A stretch of 15,817 nucleotides of DNA, taken from NCBI GenBank assembly GCA_964482325.1, contig CAYZXD010000046.1, positions 1 through 15,817 on the forward strand, written 5' to 3'. Position 1 is the first letter of the stretch, and each line of letters opens with the position of its first letter. The translations under genes were made by a program, and so were the position numbers. Of the stretch, positions 1 to 6,685 are shown piece after piece. The notes below the pieces were generated by a model. It ran no database searches. It was not told the origin of the DNA and worked only from the letters and a program-made list of their open reading frames with translations. The DNA comes from CAYZJV01 sp964482325. Lineage in GTDB: Bacteria; Spirochaetota; Spirochaetia; Sphaerochaetales; Sphaerochaetaceae.

Positions 1-211
1 TGGTCTTACCATCAGCGACACCCTTCAGGATCACATCAAACTCAGTCTGCTCTTCCACTTCTTCAGCGGCAGCACCTGCGACTGCACCGGCAACTGCTAC
101 AGGAGCAGCAGCGGTAACATCAAATTTCTCTTCCATTGCCTTGATGAGGTCAGAAACCTCCATCACGGTCATGTTTGCAATTGCTTCCAAAATCTCTTCT
201 TTAGTAGCCAT
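1..211 (-). CDS. rplL: 50S ribosomal protein L7/L12, N-terminal part (3' end outside window)
   Basis: L7/L12 forms the ribosomal stalk that recruits and stimulates translation GTPases. I translated 70 codons from the ATG at 209-211. The start reads MATKEEILEAIANMTVMEV, matching the N-terminal dimerisation/L10-binding helices. A flexible Ala/Val/Gly-rich hinge follows at about residues 34-50. The C-terminal domain then begins (EFDVILKGVADGKT, about residues 57-70) before the window edge cuts it off; the family is usually about 120-130 residues long. A good Shine-Dalgarno (AAGGAGA) lies just upstream. It follows rplJ by 66 nt, a spacer that contains an inverted repeat. rpoB would be expected next, beyond the left edge. 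Confidence 0.96.
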   Translation of the reverse strand, partial: MATKEEILEAIANMTVMEVSDLIKAMEEKFDVTAAAPVAVAGAVAGAAAEEVEEQTEFDVILKGVADGKT

Positions 212-232
212 ATTATCTTCTCCTTGTATTTG

Positions 233-278
233 ATACGGTAATAGCAGGTCTACGTATACGTGAAGACTAGTACCGTAT
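233..278 (-). promoter_or_regulatory. Inverted repeat / RNA hairpin in rplJ-rplL spacer
   Basis: ATACGGTA at 233-240 is the exact reverse complement of TACCGTAT at 271-278, which reaches into the rplJ stop codon. Inside it, GTCT (248-251) pairs with AGAC (264-267) and ACG (252-254) with CGT (259-261) around a TATA loop, with a GA bulge. The transcript between rplJ and rplL can therefore fold into a long two-tier stem. It has no U-run, so it is unlikely to be a terminator. Inference: it may insulate rplL translation, or act as a processing or stability element that lets L12 be made in excess of L10. Confidence 0.5.
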
Positions 279-796
279 TAGTTTTCTGTTTTTCCTTCTT
301 TCGCATCAGCAACAGCCTGCAGTGTGCGGGCGAGCTTGGAAAGAGGAGCTTTCATGGTACCCATAAGTGAAGCAATCAGTTCCAACCGTGTCGGCAATTT
401 GCTGTATGCTTCAATCTCTTCCTTATTAAAGAGCTTACCATTAAGATATGCACCCTTGATCTGCAAAGGAGATCCCTTTGCGAAATCATAAAGCACTTTC
501 GATGCAGCACTTGAGGCGTCTTCTCCATTGGTAAGAGCCACTGCAGTAGGTCCGACGAAATTATCGTTGGTCCCCTCATGCTTCAAATCGCTCATAACGA
601 TCCTTGCAAACCGGTTCTTTACTACACGATATGCCGATTCCTTTGCACGAAGCTGATTTCTCAGTTCAGTAATCTGTTCAACGGTCATACCGCGATAATC
701 AGTGAAAATGAATCCGTCATACTGTGAGAATTCGGAAGTCATCTCCTTGACTGCATCAACCTTGTACTGGGCTTTTCGCGTCTGATATTCTGCCAT
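278..796 (-). CDS. rplJ: 50S ribosomal protein L10
   Basis: L10 anchors L7/L12 dimers to the large subunit at the base of the stalk. The 172-residue product has the expected length. The N-terminal globular domain includes the family segments MTVEQITELRNQLR and AYRVVKNRFARIV. The C-terminal helix (about residues 135-172, ending ADAKEGKTEN) is where L12 dimers bind. The ATG at 794-796 is preceded by a strong GGAGG that directly follows the rplA stop codon (TAG at 809-811). Only 12 nt separate it from rplA, so rplJ is almost certainly co-transcribed and probably translationally coupled with rplA. There is no space for the usual long L10-binding leader. Confidence 0.97.
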   Translation of the reverse strand: MAEYQTRKAQYKVDAVKEMTSEFSQYDGFIFTDYRGMTVEQITELRNQLRAKESAYRVVKNRFARIVMSDLKHEGTNDNFVGPTAVALTNGEDASSAASKVLYDFAKGSPLQIKGAYLNGKLFNKEEIEAYSKLPTRLELIASLMGTMKAPLSKLARTLQAVADAKEGKTEN

Positions 797-808
797 TTCC
801 CAATCCTC

Positions 809-1486
809 CTAGTTCTCTTTCACGTCGACCATGACGCCAGGGCCCATGGTGGAACTGAGTGCGACACTCTTGAGAAAGTCGCCCTTTGCATCACTGGGCT
901 TTCTGCGCATTACTTCGCTGAGGACCACCCGGGCATTCTCTGCAATCTTCTCAGCATCCATCGAAACCTTCCCGATTGCCAGGTGAACAACTCCGGTTTT
1001 GTCAGAGCGGAATTCAACACGTCCCTGCTTCAACTCGGCAAGAGCTCCCTTGATATCAAAAGTAACAGTCTGTGTCTTCGGGTTCGGCATCAGGCCTCTT
1101 CGACCAAGAATTGGTCCGAGACGACCGACATCCTTCATCATATCGGGAGTAGCAACCGCTACATCAAAATCCATCCAGCCGTCACGAATCTTTTCCACAA
1201 GGTCGGTATCACCAACATAGGTAGCTCCGGCATCCAGAGCTTCCTGGGCTTTATCACCTTTAGCGAAAACAAGAACTCGTTTTTCAGCTGCAAACTGATG
1301 GGGAAGAACCACCGTATCACGGACGGACTGACTCTTCTTCAGTGACAGATTCAATGAAAGTTCAACGGTCTCATCAAATTTAGCAAACGCAACCTTTTTT
1401 ACGAGCTCAGCTGCATCAACAAATGTATACTGCTGAGTACGATCAACCTGCTTGAGTGCTTCCTGGTACTTCTTTCCGTGTTTCAT
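809..1486 (-). CDS. rplA: 50S ribosomal protein L1
   Basis: L1 binds 23S rRNA helices 76-78 at the L1 stalk, takes part in E-site tRNA release, and in many bacteria represses translation of its own mRNA. The 225-residue product contains the family hallmarks KFDETVELSLNL, VVLPH, a long central domain with LGPILGRRGLMPNPKTQTV, and the closing MGPGVMVDV. The start ATG (1484-1486) overlaps the rplK stop TGA as ATGA, so L1 synthesis is coupled to L11 translation. A 23S-like L1-binding motif lies in the leader upstream of rplK (1962-1996), which fits autogenous control of both genes. Confidence 0.97.
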   Translation of the reverse strand: MKHGKKYQEALKQVDRTQQYTFVDAAELVKKVAFAKFDETVELSLNLSLKKSQSVRDTVVLPHQFAAEKRVLVFAKGDKAQEALDAGATYVGDTDLVEKIRDGWMDFDVAVATPDMMKDVGRLGPILGRRGLMPNPKTQTVTFDIKGALAELKQGRVEFRSDKTGVVHLAIGKVSMDAEKIAENARVVLSEVMRRKPSDAKGDFLKSVALSSTMGPGVMVDVKEN

Positions 1487-1920
1487 TTCGCTGCCTCCAC
1501 CTCTACGCCCATGCTTCTTGCAGTACCGGCAATAATCTTCTTGGCAGCCTCAATATCATTTGCATTGAGGTCAGGAAGTTTTGTGGTAGCAATTTCTGTG
1601 AGCTGAGCCTGGGTCAGTTTTGCAACCTTCTGGGTATGAGGAACCCCTGAACCACTCGCAATACCACAAGCCTTTTTAATCAGCACTGCCGCAGGCGGTG
1701 TCTTGAGAATAAAAGTGAACGAGCGGTCTGCATACACCGTGATGACCACAGGGATGATAAGTCCAGCTTCAAAGTTCTTTGTTTTATCATTGAACTGCTG
1801 AACAAACTGAGGGGCACTGACACCATGTGGGCCCAGAGCGGGTCCAATCGGTGGCGCAGGCGTAGCCTTCTGAGCTGGGCACTGCAGTTTAATGACAGCA
1901 GTAACCTTCTTCTTTGCCAT
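1483..1920 (-). CDS. rplK: 50S ribosomal protein L11
   Basis: L11 binds the GTPase-associated centre of 23S rRNA. The 145-residue product begins MAKKKVTAVIKLQCPAQKAT and has the proline-rich linker PAPPIGPALGPHGV (about residues 21-34) typical of the N-terminal domain. The C-terminal RNA-binding domain contains TPPAAVLIKKACGIASGSG. A Shine-Dalgarno (TAAGGAGAG) precedes the ATG at 1918-1920. The stop codon overlaps the rplA start by 4 nt. Upstream lies a 131-nt leader separating it from nusG, with a predicted L1 operator. Confidence 0.97.
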   Translation of the reverse strand: MAKKKVTAVIKLQCPAQKATPAPPIGPALGPHGVSAPQFVQQFNDKTKNFEAGLIIPVVITVYADRSFTFILKTPPAAVLIKKACGIASGSGVPHTQKVAKLTQAQLTEIATTKLPDLNANDIEAAKKIIAGTARSMGVEVEAAK

Positions 1921-1938
1921 ACTAGTCTCTCCTTACAC

Positions 1939-2000
1939 GGCAGCCGATAAGGCTCCGCGCTGGTATTGACGCCCCTTCAACGAAGAGGCTCCCACCTGCC
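1939..2000 (-). promoter_or_regulatory. Predicted L1-binding leader (23S rRNA mimic) upstream of rplK
   Basis: On the transcribed strand the leader contains AGGTGGGAG (complement of 1989-1997), then a 7-bp stem CCTCTTC/GAAGGGG with a GTT loop, then GTCAATACC (complement of 1962-1970). GGTGGGAG opposite GAAATACC is the conserved internal-loop pair of the L1 site in 23S helix 76. The match is also kept in order, with GGU pairing to ACC. Outer pairing of TGCC (1997-2000) with GGCA (1939-1942) closes the element. By established knowledge of the L11 operon, L1 binds such a mimic and blocks rplK-rplA translation. That it does so here is inference. Confidence 0.8.
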
Positions 2001-2051
2001 GGCTTACAGAACCGACGGGGAGAATTGTGTAAAAATCAGCAGATGAGAAAA

Positions 2052-2609
2052 TCAGATCTTCTCTACCTGCAGAAAATCAACTTCAACAGGGGTGGAACGG
2101 CCAAAAATGCCAACCAGCACACGCAGGCGGCCTTTTTCCATATTCACCTCTTCAATCGTACCGGTGAAGGACTCAAAAGGACCTTCAATTATTTTCACAT
2201 GCTCGCCCTGACTGAAAGATTGCTTCGGTCTCAGTACCTTCTCGCTCTTAATCTCTCCGGTCTTCTGTAGAATTCCCTTCAGTTCTTCACTGGAAAGGGG
2301 AACCGGCTTACGACCGTCAAGTGAGCCAACGAATCCGGTAACTCCCTGTATTCTCTTGATCTGCGAACAATACAGTTCCCACTGGTAATCGGGAAGTTCC
2401 ATCTGCACCAGAATATAGCTGGGAAGGATTTTTCGCTTCACGGTCTTCTTCACACCGTCCTTCACTTCAACTACATCTTCAGTAGGAACTTTGACATCAG
2501 AAACGACCTCGCTGAACTGCAGGTCGCTCTCCATCAGTTTCCGAATGGTTTTCTCTATCTTGTTCTCGTATCCTGAATACGTATGTACCACATACCAGCC
2601 TTTTGCCAT
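2052..2609 (-). CDS. nusG: Transcription termination/antitermination factor NusG
   Basis: NusG binds RNA polymerase and links it to Rho or to the ribosome (S10). The 185-residue product begins MAKGWYVVHTYSGYENKI, the standard NGN-domain start, and contains RKILPSYILVQM and VTGFVG. The C-terminal KOW domain (about residues 135-165) includes GEHVKIIEGPFESFTGTIEEV, and the protein ends with a hydrophobic beta strand. TAGGGAGAG lies upstream of the ATG. It follows secE by 9 nt, the classical secE-nusG pair. No extra domain insertion is seen. Confidence 0.97.
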   Translation of the reverse strand: MAKGWYVVHTYSGYENKIEKTIRKLMESDLQFSEVVSDVKVPTEDVVEVKDGVKKTVKRKILPSYILVQMELPDYQWELYCSQIKRIQGVTGFVGSLDGRKPVPLSSEELKGILQKTGEIKSEKVLRPKQSFSQGEHVKIIEGPFESFTGTIEEVNMEKGRLRVLVGIFGRSTPVEVDFLQVEKI

Positions 2610-2618
2610 GAACTCTCC

Positions 2619-2801
2619 CTAAAAAATCAGATCGACACCCTGAACCAGCAGGAAGTCAATCAAGCCGAGAACTAAGGCAAAAATGGCAGTGGATACCAAT
2701 ACCACTTTGGTTGAGGTGACTACTTCATCACGAGCAGGCCACACAACCTTCTTTAATTCCTGATGCGACTCTTTGAAATACCGAATAATTTTCTTCATCA
2801 A
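2619..2801 (-). CDS. secE: Preprotein translocase subunit SecE
   Basis: SecE clamps SecY in the membrane-embedded Sec translocon. This is a minimal 60-residue form. It has a basic amphipathic N-terminal part, the conserved cytosolic motif LKKVVWPARDEV (about residues 16-27, with the key WP pair at 21-22), and a single transmembrane helix at about residues 31-52. It is shorter than the three-helix E. coli protein but usual for most bacteria. The ATG (2799-2801) is preceded by CAAGGAG. It lies between tRNA-Trp and nusG in the same operon. Confidence 0.96.
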   Translation of the reverse strand: MMKKIIRYFKESHQELKKVVWPARDEVVTSTKVVLVSTAIFALVLGLIDFLLVQGVDLIF

Positions 2802-2825
2802 CCAACTCCTTGCACGAGAAGCGGA

Positions 2826-2899
2826 CAGGTCAGGTAGGACTCGAACCTACAACATCTGGTTTTGGAGACCAGCGCTCTAGCCATTGGAGCTACTGACCT
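2826..2899 (-). tRNA. trnW: tRNA-Trp (anticodon CCA)
   Basis: The minus strand folds into a full cloverleaf of 74 nt. The acceptor stem is AGGTCAG/CTGACCT and the D stem GCTC/GAGC. The anticodon arm is CTGGT-CTCCAAA-ACCAG with anticodon CCA, and the T arm is GTAGG-TTCGAGT-CCTAC. The discriminator base is G, as expected for tryptophan. The 3' CCA is not encoded (TCC follows). It sits 28 nt... more exactly between rpmG and secE inside the ribosomal operon, so it must be processed out of the mRNA. Confidence 0.96.
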
Positions 2900-2927
2900 G
2901 TTCACTTCTCGAATTGCCTCGGGAGGC

Positions 2928-3107
2928 TTATTTAATCTTCGTCTCGCGATGAAGTGTATGCTTGCGATCAAAAGGACAATACTTGTTAAACTCCAGTTTT
3001 CCCGGAGTATTTCGCCGATTTTTTTCAGTAGTGTAATTCTTCTGTTTGCACTCGGTGCACTGCAAGGCGATCTTCTCAACCGGCCCCTTCTTCTTACTGC
3101 TAGCCAT
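2928..3107 (-). CDS. rpmG: 50S ribosomal protein L33
   Basis: L33 is a small large-subunit protein. I chose the ATG at 3105-3107 because AAGGAG lies 8-9 nt upstream and the product then starts MASSKKKGPVEKIALQCTEC, as L33 should. The upstream extension of this frame would run back through tRNA-Thr and is not real. The 59-residue product has the L33 core NYTTEKNRRNTPGKLEFNKYC and the ending HTLHRETKIK. It carries the first zinc-ribbon knuckle (CTEC, residues about 17-20). The second is CPFD rather than CxxC, so only three of the four ligand cysteines are present. It lies between two tRNA genes. Confidence 0.95.
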   Translation of the reverse strand: MASSKKKGPVEKIALQCTECKQKNYTTEKNRRNTPGKLEFNKYCPFDRKHTLHRETKIK

Positions 3108-3121
3108 AGTAAAAACTCCTT

Positions 3122-3138
3122 GCCGGAAGCTTTCCGGC
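3122..3138 (-). promoter_or_regulatory. Perfect hairpin abutting the rpmG ribosome-binding site
   Basis: GCCGGAA (3122-3128) and TTCCGGC (3132-3138) form a perfect 7-bp stem around a 3-nt loop. On the transcript the stem ends one base or less before the rpmG Shine-Dalgarno AAGGAG (3116-3121). There is no U-run long enough to call a strong terminator, although UUUUU occurs just after the Shine-Dalgarno. It could mark the processing boundary after tRNA-Thr, partially attenuate read-through, or affect rpmG initiation. Confidence 0.45.
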
Positions 3139-3167
3139 GCCGCTCTCAACGAATAGTAGAGGACAAC

Positions 3168-3240
3168 AGCCCTCGATCGGATTTGAACCGATGACCCCCA
3201 CCTTACCATGGTGGTGCTCTGCCAGCTGAGCTACAAGGGC
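3168..3240 (-). tRNA. trnT: tRNA-Thr (anticodon GGT)
   Basis: The minus strand gives a 73-nt cloverleaf. The acceptor stem is GCCCTTG/CGAGGGC and the D stem GCTC/GAGC. The anticodon arm is CCACC-ATGGTAA-GGTGG with anticodon GGT, and the T arm is ATCGG-TTCAAAT-CCGAT. The discriminator base is U. CCA is not encoded. It is the first gene after the operon promoter, followed by rpmG, an arrangement known in many bacterial secE-nusG operons. Confidence 0.95.
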
Positions 3241-3299
3241 AAACTCATGTCGATGCAGAACCTATGGGAAATCCTCCCGTCTGCAGTCGAGCAGATGTC

Positions 3300-3328
3300 A
3301 ACGTAGCAAACCACCTCTTTTTTGTCAA
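3300..3328 (-). promoter_or_regulatory. Strong sigma70-type promoter for the tRNA-Thr/rpmG/secE/nusG/rpl operon
   Basis: On the minus strand a perfect -35 TTGACA (complement of 3323-3328) is followed after exactly 17 bp by -10 TACGTT (complement of 3300-3305). The start of transcription would fall near 3293, about 53 nt before mature tRNA-Thr. It is the best promoter match in the window, fitting the heavy demand for these products. Confidence 0.85.
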
Positions 3329-3376
3329 TACCAAACACACAACATTTGAGAAAAGTCGAAGCAACGGCGGCTGAGG

Positions 3377-3405
3377 TTGATTCGGTATGCGTATTCATAT
3401 ACTAT
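3377..3405 (+). promoter_or_regulatory. Sigma70-type promoter for glgP
   Basis: TTGATT (3377-3382), a 17-bp spacer and TACTAT (3400-3405) form a good vegetative promoter. The predicted start is near 3412, leaving a 5' UTR of about 34 nt before the glgP ATG, with AAGGAG at 3436-3441. It is divergent from the ribosomal operon promoter, the two -35 boxes being about 48 bp apart. The rest of the 205-bp intergenic region shows no other gene. Confidence 0.75.
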
Positions 3406-3445
3406 TACGGAAGATGCGGACAAGTAAAGCCGCAAAAGGAGTTAT

Positions 3446-5950
3446 ATGGGAACCACTGAAGAACATACCAGATTCTCACCTACAGCTGCAGCAATTTCGC
3501 TCGACTTTGCCGAGCATTTAAAATACTCGCTTGATGCAGACGAACATCATAATACTGATGTAAATCGTTATACCGCACTTGCCCTTGCAATCCGAGATCG
3601 CATTATCCATCAATGGCATCATTCCCGTGCTACCCAAAGAAAGGAACAATCCAAACGGGTCTATTACCTATCACTGGAATTCCTCATGGGGAGAGCTATG
3701 ACCAATAACTGTATCAACCTCGGTCTGGAACAGGAGGTACGCAATGCATTGGAAGATCTTGGGTATACCTACGAAGAATTGATCGAAATTGAACCCGATG
3801 CCGGTTTGGGAAATGGTGGACTGGGACGACTCGCTGCCTGTTTCCTCGATTCACTGGCAACCCTGGATATTCCTTCGTATGGATATGGAATCCGCTATAA
3901 TTACGGAATCTTCAAACAGAAGCTTCATAACGGCTGGCAAACCGAACAGCCCGACAACTGGTTGCGACACGGAAATCCCTGGGAGATTCCCCGAGAGGAT
4001 CTGGTGTACCAGGTAGGCTTTGGTGGTGAAGTTCGTGTAATCCGTGAGGGCGGAAGAGATCAGTATAAGTGGATGAGCGCTCAACAGGTTCAAGGGGTTG
4101 CCTATGATATGCCCATAGTCGGATACGGTGGAAAGACCGTAAACACCCTTCGCCTATGGAGCGCAAAAGCCACCGATGAGTTTAATTTTCAGGAGTTCAA
4201 TGAGGGAGACTATGTTGAAGCGGTAAGAGCAAAGATTCTCGCCGAAAATCTCAGCCAGGTACTCTACCCCAACGATACGTTGTACATGGGCAAAGAACTA
4301 CGCCTCAAACAACAATACTTTTTCGTAGCGTGTTCACTTGCCGACATCATCCGCAGGTTCAGAAGACAGGAGGTCTCATGGGATCGGCTTCCCGATTTCG
4401 CAGCTGTTCAGCTCAATGACACGCACCCCTCTTTAGCCATTCCGGAACTGATGCGCATTCTGATAGACCAGGAAGGTCTGGAATGGGAAGATGCGTGGGA
4501 TATCACGGTACGGACAATGGGGTACACCAATCATACCCTCATGCCTGAGGCACTTGAAAAATGGTCTCTCGATATGTTACAGCAGATTCTCCCCCGTCAT
4601 GTGCAGATAATCTTTGAAATCAACCATCGTTTTCTGCAGCATGCAGTATCCTTCTTCCCGCTCCGCCCTCATGCGATTCAGCGACTAAGTATTGTAGAGG
4701 AGGGGCCGACAAAACAGATCCGTATGGCAAACCTCGCCATCGTCGGCTCGCATTCAACGAATGGAGTTGCTGCATTGCATTCACGCCTCCTCACCGAACG
4801 CATGTTCCCCGAATTCGCTGTGGTATTCCCCGACCGGTTTAATAATAAGACTAATGGTATCACGCAACGTCGCTGGCTTTTGAGTGCCAATCCACTGCTT
4901 GCGGCAAAAATCACCGAAGCCATCGGAGATGGATGGATTACCGATTATGAGCGAATCAGAGAACTCGAACCGTTTGCGAACGATGCAGCATTCAGATCCG
5001 ACTTCCTTGCTATCAAGAAGAAGGCGAAAGAGCGGGCTGCCGAATTTATCAAGCAGGACTGTTCGGTCATTCTTGATCCGGACACTATGTTCGACGTGCA
5101 GGTGAAGCGAATTCATGAGTATAAGCGACAGTTGCTCAATGCCCTCCATATCATGCTCTTGTATCAACGGGTGAAGGAAGGCAGAGCCCAGGATCTTTCT
5201 CCGACCACGTTTATTTTTGGGGGTAAAGCAGCACCGGGTTATATTCAGGCAAAACTTATCATTAAACTGATCAACAACATTGCCCGGGTAATCAATGATG
5301 ATCACTCGGTAAGAGAATTGATCAAAGTCCATTTCCTCCCGAATTACCGAGTCACCATGGCAGAACGCCTGATTCCGGCAACCGATCTCTCTGAACAGAT
5401 TTCAACCGCAGGATTTGAAGCTTCAGGAACCGGAAATATGAAATTTATGTGCAATGGGGCTCTGACTATCGGAACCATGGATGGAGCTACCATCGAGATG
5501 GCGGAAGAGGTCGGACGGGAGCATATGTTCATCTTTGGCCATTCTGCAGACGAAATTGAGCGGATGCGAACAGCATACGATCCGTACGACTGGGTGAGTC
5601 GTGATCCAGAAATCCGTAAAGCGGTTGATCTGTTGATCTCCGGGTATTTCAATGTGATGGAACCGGGTATTTTTGAACCGCTGCGATCGGCATTGCTCGA
5701 TGAAGATCGCTACTTCCACTTTGCCGATCTGCGTAGCTATGCTGAAGCCCATGATGAAGCTACGTTTCTCTACACAAATAACCGGGATGTCTGGGCTCAG
5801 AAGGCTATTCTCAATATTGCCGCATCGGGGAAATTTTCCAGTGACCGGACGATCATGGAATATACTCACGATATATGGAAAGCAAGACGGATACCCATAG
5901 AACGCGATCAGTCTGCCAGCTCTACGCTGAAGGCGGCAAGAAAGAAGTAA
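3446..5950 (+). CDS. glgP: Glycogen/alpha-glucan phosphorylase
   Basis: GlgP removes glucose-1-phosphate from glycogen or maltodextrin by phosphorolysis, using pyridoxal phosphate. The 834-residue product has the normal family length. Visible landmarks are VYYLSLEFLMGR (about 72-83), DAGLGNGGLGRLAACFLDS (118-136), YGYGIRYNYGIF, the gate-region NHTLMPEALEKW (362-373), RIHEYKRQLLN (555-565), FGGKAAPGY, and the PLP site STAGFEASGTGNMKFM with the Schiff-base lysine at residue 666. The sequence is closer in style to animal and enteric GlgP/MalP (GT35) than to the short archaeal type. It has its own promoter and Shine-Dalgarno and no partner genes for glycogen metabolism here. Substrate preference (glycogen or maltodextrin) cannot be told from sequence. 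Its stop codon directly abuts the convergent DUF554 gene. Confidence 0.96.
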   Translation: MGTTEEHTRFSPTAAAISLDFAEHLKYSLDADEHHNTDVNRYTALALAIRDRIIHQWHHSRATQRKEQSKRVYYLSLEFLMGRAMTNNCINLGLEQEVRNALEDLGYTYEELIEIEPDAGLGNGGLGRLAACFLDSLATLDIPSYGYGIRYNYGIFKQKLHNGWQTEQPDNWLRHGNPWEIPREDLVYQVGFGGEVRVIREGGRDQYKWMSAQQVQGVAYDMPIVGYGGKTVNTLRLWSAKATDEFNFQEFNEGDYVEAVRAKILAENLSQVLYPNDTLYMGKELRLKQQYFFVACSLADIIRRFRRQEVSWDRLPDFAAVQLNDTHPSLAIPELMRILIDQEGLEWEDAWDITVRTMGYTNHTLMPEALEKWSLDMLQQILPRHVQIIFEINHRFLQHAVSFFPLRPHAIQRLSIVEEGPTKQIRMANLAIVGSHSTNGVAALHSRLLTERMFPEFAVVFPDRFNNKTNGITQRRWLLSANPLLAAKITEAIGDGWITDYERIRELEPFANDAAFRSDFLAIKKKAKERAAEFIKQDCSVILDPDTMFDVQVKRIHEYKRQLLNALHIMLLYQRVKEGRAQDLSPTTFIFGGKAAPGYIQAKLIIKLINNIARVINDDHSVRELIKVHFLPNYRVTMAERLIPATDLSEQISTAGFEASGTGNMKFMCNGALTIGTMDGATIEMAEEVGREHMFIFGHSADEIERMRTAYDPYDWVSRDPEIRKAVDLLISGYFNVMEPGIFEPLRSALLDEDRYFHFADLRSYAEAHDEATFLYTNNRDVWAQKAILNIAASGKFSSDRTIMEYTHDIWKARRIPIERDQSASSTLKAARKK

Positions 5951-6679
5951 CTACAGAAAAGGAATATATTCAGTGAGTACGGATCCTAATTTGCTGAATA
6001 GCGGAGCGACAATCAGGGCGGGAAGAAAATTTCCCGTCCTGAATTGTTTTACCTGAATCAGCCCGAAGGCAATCATGATCAGTAAAATACCCCCTGCAGC
6101 GGAGAGTTCGGCCAATCCTGCCGACCCCATCACCGGAGAGAGCCAAGAGCCCGCCAGGGTAAAGAATCCCTGGTATACGAGTACCACTGCAGCTGAAGCG
6201 ATCACACCAGGCCCATAAGCGGCGGCAAATATGATAGCCATACTGCCATCCATCACCGACTTGATCAGGATGAGGGTGTAATCCCCCTGTGTTCCTGCAG
6301 CAATGGAACCGACTACAGCCATTGCCCCGCTGCAGAAGAGCACCGATGCATTGAGAAATCCATGAGCAAACTGAGACCCTGTAGAAGCCTGGGAAACGAC
6401 CTGTCCCCGTGTAGTCCGCCGCTCCATCCATGCTCCTAGACGAAGAATTGCATTTTCAATACCGATAAGATAACCGAGGAGACCGCCGACCACGATGGAG
6501 AAGAGCAATACGAGATAACTCTGCGTCTGCAACGCCATCTGAACACCGATTACGATCGTGACTAGACCGGCAGAGGCAAAGATCACCTCTTTAAACTGCT
6601 CTTTCAAGCGTGAGCCCACGAGCAGACCAAGGAGAGAACCGATGATTACAGCGAGACTGTTGATGTAGGTGGCAATCAT
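5951..6679 (-). CDS. DUF554 family integral membrane protein
   Basis: The 242-residue product from the ATG at 6677-6679 is almost wholly hydrophobic, with about six or seven membrane segments. It shows the DUF554 (YdfK/YqgA-like) pattern: an N-terminal GSLLGLLVG, then IVIGVQMAL, GGLLGYLIGIE, a cytoplasmic loop with MERRT, then FLNASVLFCSGAMAVVGSI and KSVMDGSMAIIFAA. Family function is unknown; transport is often suggested. A longer frame from a TTG at 6715 would add 12 residues, but the promoter lies within that stretch, so I prefer the ATG. No Shine-Dalgarno is visible and the -10 box ends 6 nt upstream, suggesting a leaderless mRNA. It converges on glgP with no gap. Confidence 0.9.
   Translation of the reverse strand: MIATYINSLAVIIGSLLGLLVGSRLKEQFKEVIFASAGLVTIVIGVQMALQTQSYLVLLFSIVVGGLLGYLIGIENAILRLGAWMERRTTRGQVVSQASTGSQFAHGFLNASVLFCSGAMAVVGSIAAGTQGDYTLILIKSVMDGSMAIIFAAAYGPGVIASAAVVLVYQGFFTLAGSWLSPVMGSAGLAELSAAGGILLIMIAFGLIQVKQFRTGNFLPALIVAPLFSKLGSVLTEYIPFL
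6013..6050 (+). terminator. Likely intrinsic terminator of glgP, inside the DUF554 gene
   Basis: Read rightwards, TCAGGGCGGGAA (6013-6024) pairs with TTCCCGTCCTGA (6031-6042) across a 6-nt loop. This gives a 12-bp GC-rich stem including one G-U pair, followed by ATTGTTTTA. It starts 63 nt after the glgP stop and is the only good terminator shape after glgP. The same bases encode the segment around FRTGNFLPAL of the opposite-strand protein. Confidence 0.65.
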
Positions 6680-6685
6680 GCAGCG

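Noticed and set aside
2928..3209. A longer L33 reading frame starting at 3209.
   Set aside because: Its first 34 codons run through the tRNA-Thr gene. The ATG at 3107 has a strong ribosome-binding site and gives the normal L33 start.
4781..5332. Long open frame antisense to glgP.
   Set aside because: It has no ribosome-binding site or recognisable domain, and lies wholly inside a well-conserved enzyme gene; a coding-strand shadow.
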